A DNA stretch of 21,696 nt. It comes from Pseudomonadota bacterium (GTDB lineage Bacteria; Desulfobacterota; Desulfobacteria; Desulfobacterales; Desulfobacteraceae). The number at the start of each line of letters is the position of its first letter. Position 1 is the stretch's first letter. The stretch is taken from positions 1 through 21,696 of the forward strand of contig JAHJDU010000289.1 in the NCBI GenBank assembly GCA_018812385.1, read 5' to 3'. This document shows positions 1 through 7,611 of this stretch, piece after piece. The translations under genes were made by a program, and so were the position numbers. Under the pieces are notes generated by a model, which saw only the letters and a list, made by a program, of their open reading frames with translations, was not told where the DNA came from and did no database searches.

Positions 1-1341
1 AGCTGCCTGGGATCGGTTTCCATTGGTTATTTTCAAAGCTTCGGAAACTACAATATTTGAAACTATGTCTATGAAATCGTCAAAATTATAATTTTCAGAT
101 TTGTTGGATAATAATTGCCTGACCCAGGCCTGAATATCATTTAATTCAATTTCCTCGATGAATTTCTTTTTTTCTTTTTTGTTTATAACCTGTTCCAGGT
201 CTGTGATGGAAATCGGGGCGCCTCTGTTGAAAATAAGAACTTTGTGAATCAGATTGGACAGCTCTCTTACATTTCCCGGCCAGTCATACTGATTTAGTCG
301 ATTTAGAGCTTCTTTTTGAATCCCGGGATTATCCACCTTTAATTCATTGGAAAATTTAACCATATAATAAGAGATCAAACTTGTGATATCGTCTCGCCGG
401 TCTCTTAATGGAGGAAGCTCCAGGGTAACCACTTTTAAACGAAAATATAAATCTTCCCGGAATTTTTCTTCTTTAATCGCCTGCTCCAGATTTTTATTGG
501 TGGCTGCAATAATCCTGACATCAACCGGAATGGTTTCTTCCCCTCCCAGTCTTTCAATATTTTTTTCCTGGAGTAATCTTAAAATTTTGGCCTGTATATT
601 TAAGGGCATATCCCCGATTTCATCCAGAAACACGGTACCCCCGTTTGCCTGTTCAATTTTTCCGATATGACGCTGGAAAGCTCCTGTAAATGCACCTTTT
701 TCATAACCAAACAATTCACTCTCAAGAAGATTTTCAGGTATGGCCACGCAATTAATGATCAAAAAGGCCTTGTCCGAACGAATACCATGCTGGTAAATTG
801 CCCTTGCCACCAATTCTTTTCCAGTCCCGGATTCGCCAAGGATTAAAACGCTTGCATCCGTTTGAGAGACCCGGCCGATTGATTTATAAACATTCTGCAT
901 GAGCCTGCTTTGACCGATAATGGCATCTCCGGACTGTTTATCCGGCGATGCATCCACTTTAACCGGTGATCTCATAAAATATCCAGCCTCGATGGCCTGT
1001 TCGATCAGATTTAACATCTCCGGCACATCAAATGGCTTGAGGACATAATCATAAGCCCCCATTTTGGTGGCTTCTATGGCAATCTGGGTGGTTCCATAAG
1101 CTGTGACAATGATCACCGGCAGTTTTGAATCAATTTTCTTGATGCGTTTAAAAGTTTCCATTCCGTTTATTCCGGGCAACCGCATATCCAGGATAACCAG
1201 ATCCAGGGGATTCTGTTCAACAATATCAACACCGGCTTCACCGGAAGCAGCACTGATCACTGCATAGTTTTCTTCTTTTAAAAGCTTGCAGAAACTGATT
1301 CTTAACTGATCATCATCATCAACAACCAAAATCGTATGCAT
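1..1341 (-). CDS. NtrC-family sigma-54-dependent response regulator (C-terminus cut by window edge)
   Basis: Transcriptional activator that, once phosphorylated, uses ATP to open sigma-54 promoters. Starting from the ATG at 1341, 447 codons are visible and remain open at base 1. The receiver has the acidic pair in VVDDDD, phospho-acceptor Asp52 (LVILDMRLPG) and Lys102 (VLKPF). The AAA+ domain has Walker A GESGTGKE (about 169-176), the sigma-54 contact loop GAFTGA (216-221) and Walker B FLDEIG (238-243). The last visible residues, NGNRSQAA, look like the start of a Fis-type helix-turn-helix, so only about 30-40 residues should be missing. The start lies one base after the stop of the upstream kinase gene, with AAGGA inside that gene's end, so the two should be co-translated and the kinase is the expected partner. 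That kinase is frameshifted as written. Family assignment is very secure; the regulon is unknown. Confidence 0.95.
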   Translation of the reverse strand, partial: MHTILVVDDDDQLRISFCKLLKEENYAVISAASGEAGVDIVEQNPLDLVILDMRLPGINGMETFKRIKKIDSKLPVIIVTAYGTTQIAIEATKMGAYDYVLKPFDVPEMLNLIEQAIEAGYFMRSPVKVDASPDKQSGDAIIGQSRLMQNVYKSIGRVSQTDASVLILGESGTGKELVARAIYQHGIRSDKAFLIINCVAIPENLLESELFGYEKGAFTGAFQRHIGKIEQANGGTVFLDEIGDMPLNIQAKILRLLQEKNIERLGGEETIPVDVRIIAATNKNLEQAIKEEKFREDLYFRLKVVTLELPPLRDRRDDITSLISYYMVKFSNELKVDNPGIQKEALNRLNQYDWPGNVRELSNLIHKVLIFNRGAPISITDLEQVINKKEKKKFIEEIELNDIQAWVRQLLSNKSENYNFDDFIDIVSNIVVSEALKITNGNRSQAA

Positions 1342-1342
1342 A

Positions 1343-2820
1343 TTAGGAATCCTTTATGGGGAGTGTGATAACAAATGATGCGCCCTGGCCTTGTTCACTT
1401 GCCACATCCAGCCATCCCCCATGTTCATTTATGATATTAAAGGCAATACTCAAGCCAAGGCCGGTTCCCTCATCCTTGGTGGTGAAAAAAGGATTAAAGA
1501 TCTGTTCTTTGACTTCCTGTGAGATTCCTGCACCATCATCTATTATCCGGATCACATTTACTTTCTTTAACGGTTCCACATGAGTTTCTTCTTCATGGAT
1601 AATGATAAGGCCGCTCTTGTCCATTGCTTCACAGGCATTGACAATGATATTAACTATTACTTCCTTGAGCTGTTCAGGGTCTATTAATGTATCCCCGAGC
1701 AAACCATGACGAATCACCCGTGTGGTTACATGATAGGATTTCAACCGCTGTTCCAGAAGATGCAGGGCACTGTCCACAACAAGTGATGGGCTCATTTTTT
1801 TCATCTTCAGTTTAGGCGGGCGGGAAAATTCCAGAAAATTTTCAACAATTTTATTATCTGCTTTATTTCGGCTGAGATAACGTTGAAATCTTCACTTTGA
1901 TACTTTGTAAAATTACAGGACCGGTTCAATGAAAAAAGTCTCATTTTTACCGAAGTCAATGGATTGCGGATACTGTGCGCTGTTCCGGCAGCCAGTTTGC
2001 CTAATAATGCCATTTTTTCGGACAACATCAGACTTTCCCGGCTTTGCTTTAATTCCTGATGTGCCTGCTCTGCATTTTCAATCAGGCCATGAACGCTTTG
2101 TTTTAATGCGGAAACTTCATTTGAATAAGATTTCTGGCCACCCATCGTGTCTGCCTCTTCTGCCAGTTTTCGAATGGGTTCCAATATATGGCGGGCAAAA
2201 ATATAATTTATCAAAAGGCTCAGGACAACAACTGTAATAATTGCCAGAATAGCAATATATCTGAGCTGATTGGATTCTATCTGACTTATTTTGATTGCAT
2301 CGGAAATCTTGTTTTTATGAAAAGATTTAAATTGTTCACATAACTCTATAATTTTAAAAAAATCTTGTCTTAAATCCTTATGAAGGACAGAACCTTTATC
2401 ATATTGACCTGATTTATACAGATCAATGATAATATTTTTATTTGTAACATAATCCTTATATCTGGATTCAATCTGGTAAATGGATTTTTTTTCCCATTGT
2501 TCCTGCACAAGTGACCTCACCATTACAAGGTGTTTATCAAAAAGCTGTCTGTATTTGTTGCACTCTTCAATCCAGGCAGGATCGCCGTCCAAAAGATAAT
2601 AGGATACAAATCCTTTCTGGTTGACAAGGGATGTACCCAAGGCCTCGGCTGATTGATAAATAACAATATTTTTATCAATAATATCATTGAATATTCTTTC
2701 AGTCTTATAGGTATACCAGATCATGAGTACAGCACCAATCACAGTGATGCACAAAAGAATGGCATTGACAAGGTAGACCCTGTTTTTAAGACTAAGCTGA
2801 ATTGTAAATTTTTCCATCAT
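1343..2820 (-). pseudogene. Membrane sensor histidine kinase, frameshifted as written
   Basis: Two adjacent reading frames encode one kinase. The first (2820-1807) gives TM1 (about 16-36), a periplasmic all-helical sensor of about 145 residues (4HB/CHASE3-like), TM2 (188-208), a HAMP-like linker and an H-box with His282 (GTAHSIRNPLTSV). It then ends in the unlikely tail KIFWNFPARLN and a stop. The -1 frame from about 1849 reads IVENFLEFSRPPKLKMKKMS, the normal end of the HisKA helix pair, and continues into a complete ATPase domain (N-box VNIIVNACEAM, G1 DDGAG, FFTTK, G2 GTGLGLS) ending at 1343. One missing base near 1850-1856 explains it; adding it gives about 492 aa. A second-frame ATG at 1804 would give only a 153-aa ATPase fragment. 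Other explanations are a sequencing error, or -1 slippage on the AAAA run. The kinase pairs with the NtrC regulator one base downstream. Confidence 0.85.
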
Positions 2821-2848
2821 CTAAAGGTGCCTGCTTTTTTTTACCTGT

Positions 2849-3424
2849 TTAAGGTTGATTCATTTTTCTTCTATCAATACAAATTTCTTTAAAAACATCG
2901 GTCAATCTTAAAATTCCAACAATATCTTCCTTTTTTGTCACTAAAAGAGATTGATGATGCCCCATGATGAGCTGGTGGATGGCCTCCCCTAAATTTGCAT
3001 CTTCTTTAACATACTCCCCTGCCGTGGGCTTGTGGATGACATCTTTTACTTTTTGTTTTCCTGCCTTGCCGAAGATATCTTGTAATGGTTCATACCATAA
3101 TTGATATTGATCCAGAATATTTTTCATGAATTTAGGGGAAAAACCAAAATGCGACATACCTACCCTGGGAAATGATTTTTCTTCCACAAACAAGTCGTAT
3201 TTGGGTTCCAGGGACCTTATCACATCCAGTTGTCTGATTTTACCGATGACCTTATTGGTTTTTTTTTCGCACACCAGGATCGCCCGATGCCTGTATTTAG
3301 TCTTATCAAATTGTTCCTGGGCCTTTTCAAGGGCATCAATTGCCTCTGCCACTGTGGCATCCTCATCCACAGTGGCATACTCTGAAAGCGGAACCATTAA
3401 ATCTTTTACCAGAATTGATTTCAT
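2849..3424 (-). CDS. CBS-domain-pair protein (probable nucleotide-binding regulatory module)
   Basis: A 191-residue soluble protein with two CBS motifs, about residues 6-75 (VKDLMVPLSEYATVDEDAT through IGKIRQLDVIR) and 125-185 (VKDVIHKPTAGEYV through VGILRLTDVFKE). An insert of about 45 residues, rich in aromatics, separates them. CBS pairs usually bind adenine nucleotides and tune a partner protein by energy state; no catalytic domain is attached here, so it probably acts in trans. The start is supported by GGAGG six bases before the ATG. It sits 36 bases after a disrupted receiver gene and 28 bases before a membrane kinase, inside the same tight gene string as the DASS permease. AcuB of the Bacillus acuABC operon also has CBS domains, which is worth noting because an AcuA/AcuC-like fusion lies about 9 kb upstream, but this gene is not adjacent to it. 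The ligand cannot be read from sequence. Confidence 0.85.
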   Translation of the reverse strand: MKSILVKDLMVPLSEYATVDEDATVAEAIDALEKAQEQFDKTKYRHRAILVCEKKTNKVIGKIRQLDVIRSLEPKYDLFVEEKSFPRVGMSHFGFSPKFMKNILDQYQLWYEPLQDIFGKAGKQKVKDVIHKPTAGEYVKEDANLGEAIHQLIMGHHQSLLVTKKEDIVGILRLTDVFKEICIDRRKMNQP

Positions 3425-3460
3425 TTATATCCTCCGTTAGTTGATAGGTATTTAGTTTTA

Positions 3461-3901
3461 TTAATAATCTCCACTTCTTCTTAAAAGCAATCTGACTTCA
3501 GCCTTGCGGATTCTTTCTTCCTGTTCATCTTTTCTCTTTCTGGCGTTTTCAAGCTTGATTTTAATATCTTCAAAATCAGCCGGTTTCATCAAATAATCAA
3601 AGGCACCCAGTTTCATTCCCTCCACGGCAGTTTCAGTAGAGCCGTGCCCGGTCAGTAAGATAACTTCGACAATTGGATAAAGACTTTTTATCTGTTTTAA
3701 TGTGTCAATTCCGTCCATGCCCGGCATCCTGATGTCCAGAATAACCACATCAATGGTCGCCTGTCCCAATACCTTTAATGCTTCCTTGCCGCTATGGGCC
3801 GTAGACACTTTTTCCCCCTGGGCCTGCAGCCGCAGGGAAAACATTTAAACAAAATCTTTTTCATCATCAACTATCAGGACTCTGGCTGGTATTTTTATCA
3901 T
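3461..3901 (-). pseudogene. Single-domain response regulator interrupted by an in-frame TAA
   Basis: From the ATG at 3901 (AAGGAG ribosome site about 8 bases upstream) the frame reads MIKIPARVLIVDDEKDFV, then TAA at 3847-3845, then ATG at 3844 and 126 further residues to the stop at 3461. The full 146-codon frame is a typical receiver: acidic pair in VDDE, Asp56 (VVILDIRMPG), Thr in LLTGHGS, Lys107 (YLMKP) and a charged C-terminal tail rich in Arg, Lys and Glu with no DNA-binding domain. The TAA occupies a position that is often Glu in this family, so a single G-to-T change from GAA explains it. A restart at the adjacent ATG is conceivable (stop and start abut), but would give a receiver without strand 1 and without the Mg-binding acidic pair, so it could not be phosphorylated normally. 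It lies between the receiver-kinase fusion (45 bases) and the CBS gene (36 bases). Confidence 0.85.
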
Positions 3902-3946
3902 GGGATTTCACTCCTTTCTTTATAATATATTATCAAAGGTATGGCA

Positions 3947-5098
3947 TTATCTGTTTGATTCATCGTATTTCGGCAGCCTGATATAAAAGCTGGTCCCCTC
4001 ACCCACCCTGCTTGAGACATCAATTTTACCGTTGAGGTCTGCAATAATCTTATGAACTACAAACAGCCCCAGGCCGGTTCCTTCATCAAAGGATTTGGTG
4101 GTAAAAAACGGATCAAATATCTTCCCCAGATTTTCCTTGGGTATTCCAATCCCATTGTCTTTAATTTCAAGAAGGATATCCTCATTGGTTTCACTGCTGG
4201 ACAGGGTAATGGAACCATTTTCACTCAAGGCATGAACAGCATTGCTCAAAAGATTCATCAAAACCTGACGAAGCTGATAGGGATCACTCCAGACAATATT
4301 TTTTTTCCGATCAATTTCCCAGTTAATGTTTATTTGTTTATCTTTTATTTCTCTTTTCAGCAGGCCAAAAGTTTCATACAGCAATGCCTTCAGGTTAACT
4401 TCGGAAAATTGTAATTCCGGTTTTTTTACATGACCCAGAAGCTGGTGGGTAATCTTACTGGCTCTTTTTATGCTGTTTTCAATTTTTTCTATCCCCATCA
4501 TCAATGCATCTTTCTGGGAAAACAGGGACATTTCCGTAGAACTTATGACTTGTTTCATGAAACCGGCGGATTCATTGATGATGGCCAGAGGATTATTGAT
4601 TTCATGGGCAATGCCCGTGGACAAGGTACCAAGAGATGCAAGACGTTCTGTATCAATCATTTTTTTTTCCAGCTTTTCCCGGTATTCAAGTTCTTTTTGT
4701 TTTTCTTCTTCCAGCCGGATTATTTCAAAAGCCTGCTTGATTTTATTTACCAGGTGATCAATCTCTACAGGTTTTGTCAGATAGTCAAAGGCTCCTGATT
4801 TTATTCCTTCGATGCCGTCAGAAACTGCAACATTGCCCGTTAAAAGAATCACCTGGGTCTTTTCATGCCGCAGCTTTATGGCTTTTAAGGTATCAATGCC
4901 ACTCATCCCCGGCATTTTAACATCCAGAACCACCACATCAATGGACTCTTTTTCAAGGATGTCCAGGCATTCTTCTCCGGTTGAAGCATGTACCGGGTCA
5001 AACCCCCTTTTCCCAAGTCTTCTGGCTATTGCCGTTCTGAACCCTTCTTCATCATCCACCAGAAGAAGACGTACATTATCATCATGGAGTTTGTTCAT
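3947..5098 (-). CDS. Receiver-histidine kinase fusion (soluble hybrid kinase)
   Basis: A 383-residue cytoplasmic protein without membrane segments. An N-terminal receiver (about 8-122; acidic pair DDEE, Asp59 in VVVLDVKMPG, Lys109 in YLTKP) is followed by a charged coiled-coil-like linker (125-150), a HisKA domain with His165 (STGIAHEINNPLAII) and an HATPase_c domain (about 270-378; N-box MNLLSNAVHAL, G1 DNGIGI, FFTTK, GTGLGLF). This order, receiver before kinase, fits an intermediate that is itself controlled by an upstream kinase, or a phosphorelay node, rather than a direct sensor. It starts 13 bases after the DASS permease stop, with a GGGGA site about 11 bases before the ATG, and is followed 45 bases later by the disrupted single-domain receiver, its most likely partner. 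All catalytic motifs are intact. Confidence 0.93.
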   Translation of the reverse strand: MNKLHDDNVRLLLVDDEEGFRTAIARRLGKRGFDPVHASTGEECLDILEKESIDVVVLDVKMPGMSGIDTLKAIKLRHEKTQVILLTGNVAVSDGIEGIKSGAFDYLTKPVEIDHLVNKIKQAFEIIRLEEEKQKELEYREKLEKKMIDTERLASLGTLSTGIAHEINNPLAIINESAGFMKQVISSTEMSLFSQKDALMMGIEKIENSIKRASKITHQLLGHVKKPELQFSEVNLKALLYETFGLLKREIKDKQININWEIDRKKNIVWSDPYQLRQVLMNLLSNAVHALSENGSITLSSSETNEDILLEIKDNGIGIPKENLGKIFDPFFTTKSFDEGTGLGLFVVHKIIADLNGKIDVSSRVGEGTSFYIRLPKYDESNR

Positions 5099-5111
5099 GC
5101 CAATATTTCCC

Positions 5112-6692
5112 CTAAATTAAGCCCAGTATTTTCCACCACACAGCTGCAACAACCACTAATACTGTCAGCAAAATCGGCGTGGCCACCAGCCCGACCTTTG
5201 TCAGGTCTGACGATTTAAAATACCGGTAACTGTATGCAATGGCATTGGGAGGGCAACCAATGACAAGGAGCATGGCAAAGGATGTGGCCATGCCAAGGCA
5301 AAGTGCCAGAATCCTCGGGTCAACCCCTTCAAGCTGAGCCATGGGGATAACAATGGGGAGAATCAAGGCAGCGGCTGCAACATTGGCCATGGCATTTGTC
5401 ACCAAAGCCCCGAAAACACCCACGCCGATAAAAAGAACCAGCCAGCCTTTTCCCTGAATCAAAGGAAAGAACAAATTGGCAAAATAATCTGCTGCCCCGG
5501 AATATCCCATGGCAAGACCCAGAGAAATTCCGCCGCCAAATATGAACAGGGCCGTTCCCCATTCCAGGTTGTCATTAATATCTCTCCACTTTAATACCTT
5601 GTACAATACCAGGGCCGCCACCCCCAGCATACCAGTGACAGAATAATCAATGCCATGGAGCCCCTTGGTCAGCCAGAGTACAAATGAAAGGCCAATAATT
5701 GTTAGGGTTTTTTTCTCAAGACTTGTCATGGGCCCCAGATCTTCATCAAAATCCGGCAACTTGATGCTTGGGTCTGGCCTGTAAACCATGTATACAATTA
5801 ATACAGCAATGGGAGTCGTAAGGAGGGCCGCGGGCATGGCGTATAATATCCAGTCAAAAAAGGTGATCTCAATCCCTGTAAATTCTTTTAAAAAAGCAGC
5901 CGATACCATGCAGCGCCCGCCTCCGATCAGGCTTCCCATGCCGCCGCTGGAGCAGGCAAAGGGTAAGGACAGCATCATGAACTTGGCCGTATTGGTATGG
6001 GGTTCAATGCCGGCCGCCCGCATCAGGGGCAGCATTGTCACAATCCCTATGGCACAGGCTGCAGCATCATGCATAAAAGATGAGGCAAGCCCTAGACCTA
6101 TGGCAATAATAAAGGTAAACCGGGTAATACTGTTCCCGGCTTTTTTGATAATATAATACCCCAGCCGCTTGGTTATACCGGCCTTGTCAAGGGAAATGGC
6201 AAAAATCAGACAGCACATGATAAAAATGACCACAGGGTGCATATAAGGGGCCCAGGCACTTTTTACATCAGTAACCTGCATGATAACCAGAGAAACCCCG
6301 ATTAAGACCGCAGTTATTTCAAGGGGTATGGGCTCGATGACAAATAAGATCACAAGAACCGCCAGAATCGCCAGGAATCGTTTTGCCTTTGGTGAAAGTC
6401 CGTCAACATAATCCACAGCAACCGTGTCCAGATTTAAATTTTTTGCTTTTTGAGCTAAAAATTTCACACTGGCCTCAAGTGACCCAGGGGACTTTGCCTT
6501 TAAAATATATGACTCTGTTTTTATTTTTCCTTGGGGAACAACAGCAAAATGTTCATTCACATTCTGCATGAGAATTTTTCCTGTATCACCTGTAATTTTG
6601 AACTGTGTTCCTTCCGGCCTTGGCAGTAAAAAAACGACAACCCCAATTAACAAAGCAACACAGAGCTTAAATCCATTTGTCTTATAGAACAT
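5112..6692 (-). CDS. DASS/SLC13-family anion permease with altered substrate motif
   Basis: A 526-residue polytopic inner-membrane protein resembling the divalent anion:sodium symporters (ion-transporter superfamily), which in sulfate reducers are candidate importers of sulfate or dicarboxylates. A first membrane helix (about 9-24) is followed by a soluble segment of about 75 residues (25-102), probably periplasmic, then about ten helices. Family landmarks include MHPVVIFIMCCLIFA (151-165), WGTALFIFGGGISLG (378-392) and VTNAMANVAAAALILPI (431-447). The two Ser-Asn-Thr signatures that build the substrate and sodium sites in characterised members such as VcINDY are changed: the first aligns with FMHDAAACA (His208-Asp209), the second reads Thr-Asn-Ala (432-434). 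Substrate and coupling ion are therefore uncertain. AAGGAG precedes the ATG by about five bases. It is embedded among receivers and kinases of one gene string, which suggests these control it or respond to its substrate. Confidence 0.88.
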   Translation of the reverse strand: MFYKTNGFKLCVALLIGVVVFLLPRPEGTQFKITGDTGKILMQNVNEHFAVVPQGKIKTESYILKAKSPGSLEASVKFLAQKAKNLNLDTVAVDYVDGLSPKAKRFLAILAVLVILFVIEPIPLEITAVLIGVSLVIMQVTDVKSAWAPYMHPVVIFIMCCLIFAISLDKAGITKRLGYYIIKKAGNSITRFTFIIAIGLGLASSFMHDAAACAIGIVTMLPLMRAAGIEPHTNTAKFMMLSLPFACSSGGMGSLIGGGRCMVSAAFLKEFTGIEITFFDWILYAMPAALLTTPIAVLIVYMVYRPDPSIKLPDFDEDLGPMTSLEKKTLTIIGLSFVLWLTKGLHGIDYSVTGMLGVAALVLYKVLKWRDINDNLEWGTALFIFGGGISLGLAMGYSGAADYFANLFFPLIQGKGWLVLFIGVGVFGALVTNAMANVAAAALILPIVIPMAQLEGVDPRILALCLGMATSFAMLLVIGCPPNAIAYSYRYFKSSDLTKVGLVATPILLTVLVVVAAVWWKILGLI

Positions 6693-6732
6693 ATCTTCTC
6701 CTTAACAGCTCAACTCTTATCTGTATTTTTGT

Positions 6733-7152
6733 TTATTCAGAATGGGATTCCTTTGATGAGTTTTGTTGATGCCTGTGGGCTTCATGAATTTTATCCATTA
6801 AATCCACAAGCTCACAGGGTTTGGTCAGATAATCAAATGCACCTAAAGAAATTCCTTCCATGGCAGCTTCCTGGGAACCATGTCCTGTCAAAAAAATCAC
6901 AGGTAGTTCTGGCGCCATTTTTTTCATTATCTTTAAAACTTCAATACCATTCATGTCTTCCATTTTTAAATCCAGTACCACCACGTCAAAGTCATTTTTG
7001 CGCAGAATCTGTATGGCCTCAGTACCGGAGAAAGCCTTTGTTGCTTTTATGGATCTCTTCGACAGCCTGTTGGACAGGACATTTAAATATCCTTTTTCAT
7101 CATCAACAAGCAGGACATTGATGATATTTTCCTCTTTAGTATTCTGGATCAT
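6733..7152 (-). CDS. Single-domain response regulator
   Basis: A 139-residue receiver without output domain. The acidic pair is in LLVDDEKGY (about 17-18), the phospho-acceptor is Asp61 (VVVLDLKM), Thr89 lies in FLTGHGS and Lys111 in YLTKP. The loop after the Asp reads MEDMNG where relatives have MPGMNG; loss of the usual Pro and Gly may alter the phosphorylation loop. The C-terminal tail after helix 5 is short and polar (HRHQQNSSKESHSE), unlike the charged helical tails of the other receivers here. It begins 16 bases after the preceding receiver and ends 40 bases before the DASS permease, so it belongs to the kinase-receiver-receiver-permease string. It probably acts by protein contact; a DNA-binding role is not supported. 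Confidence 0.93.
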   Translation of the reverse strand: MIQNTKEENIINVLLVDDEKGYLNVLSNRLSKRSIKATKAFSGTEAIQILRKNDFDVVVLDLKMEDMNGIEVLKIMKKMAPELPVIFLTGHGSQEAAMEGISLGAFDYLTKPCELVDLMDKIHEAHRHQQNSSKESHSE

Positions 7153-7168
7153 AACATCACTCTTTTCC

Positions 7169-7600
7169 TTAAGCCATCCGGCCTGTAATCTCTTTCATCC
7201 GGGCTTCCATGATTTTTTCATCATGTCTTCTTTTCTTTGCCGCAGCATCCTCGACCTTAGTTACCAGTACATCTATGTCACAAGGTTTCATAAGATAATA
7301 AAATGCGCCCACTTTCATCCCGTCTATGGCTGTTTCTACTGTGGCATGACCGGTCAGCATGATCACCTCCACAAGGGGAAATCTTTTTTTGATTTCACCC
7401 AGGGTTTCGATACCATCCATACCCGGCATTTTTACATCAAGGATAATCACCTCAATGGATTTATTGTTCTCAAGTTCGGCCAATGCTTCTTTTCCGCTGT
7501 AAACGGCAGACACATTGAACTCTCTTTTTTCAAGACGTTTGGTAATGGTATCCAGAAAAGGTTTTTCATCGTCAACAAGCAATAATTTAATCTTTTTCAT
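7169..7600 (-). CDS. Single-domain response regulator, likely partner of the upstream dCache kinase
   Basis: A 143-residue receiver: acidic pair in LLLVDDEKPF, Asp55 (VIILDVKMPGMDG), Thr84 in MLTGHATVETA, Lys105 in YLMKPC. A charged helical tail of about 25 residues follows (AAAKKRRHDEKIMEARMKEI), with no DNA-binding domain. Near the active-site Lys it reads AFYYLMKP where neighbours have AFDYL. The ATG at 7600 is preceded by AAGGAG at seven bases, and that site lies between the stop of the dCache kinase gene and this start (11-base gap), which makes the two a natural pair. A second receiver follows after 16 bases, so one kinase may serve two receivers, for example one as phosphate sink. Confidence 0.95.
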   Translation of the reverse strand: MKKIKLLLVDDEKPFLDTITKRLEKREFNVSAVYSGKEALAELENNKSIEVIILDVKMPGMDGIETLGEIKKRFPLVEVIMLTGHATVETAIDGMKVGAFYYLMKPCDIDVLVTKVEDAAAKKRRHDEKIMEARMKEITGRMA

Positions 7601-7611
7601 GTTTATTCTCC

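Noticed and set aside
1804..1862. Classical programmed -1 frameshift site
   Set aside because: There is no X-XXY-YYZ heptamer or evident downstream stem; only a run of four As allows one-tRNA slippage. A missing base is simpler, though slippage is not excluded.
3842..3844. ATG at 3844 as the real start of the receiver gene
   Set aside because: It would remove strand 1 and the DDE motif, while a ribosome site and perfect receiver N-terminus lie upstream in the same frame; an interrupted gene is the better reading.
3845..3847. Recoded stop (selenocysteine or pyrrolysine)
   Set aside because: The codon is TAA; selenocysteine uses TGA and pyrrolysine TAG, and neither residue is expected at this position of a receiver.
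5329..5562. Minus-strand frame of 77 codons inside the DASS gene
   Set aside because: It is an alternate-frame shadow of the permease, with no independent evidence.
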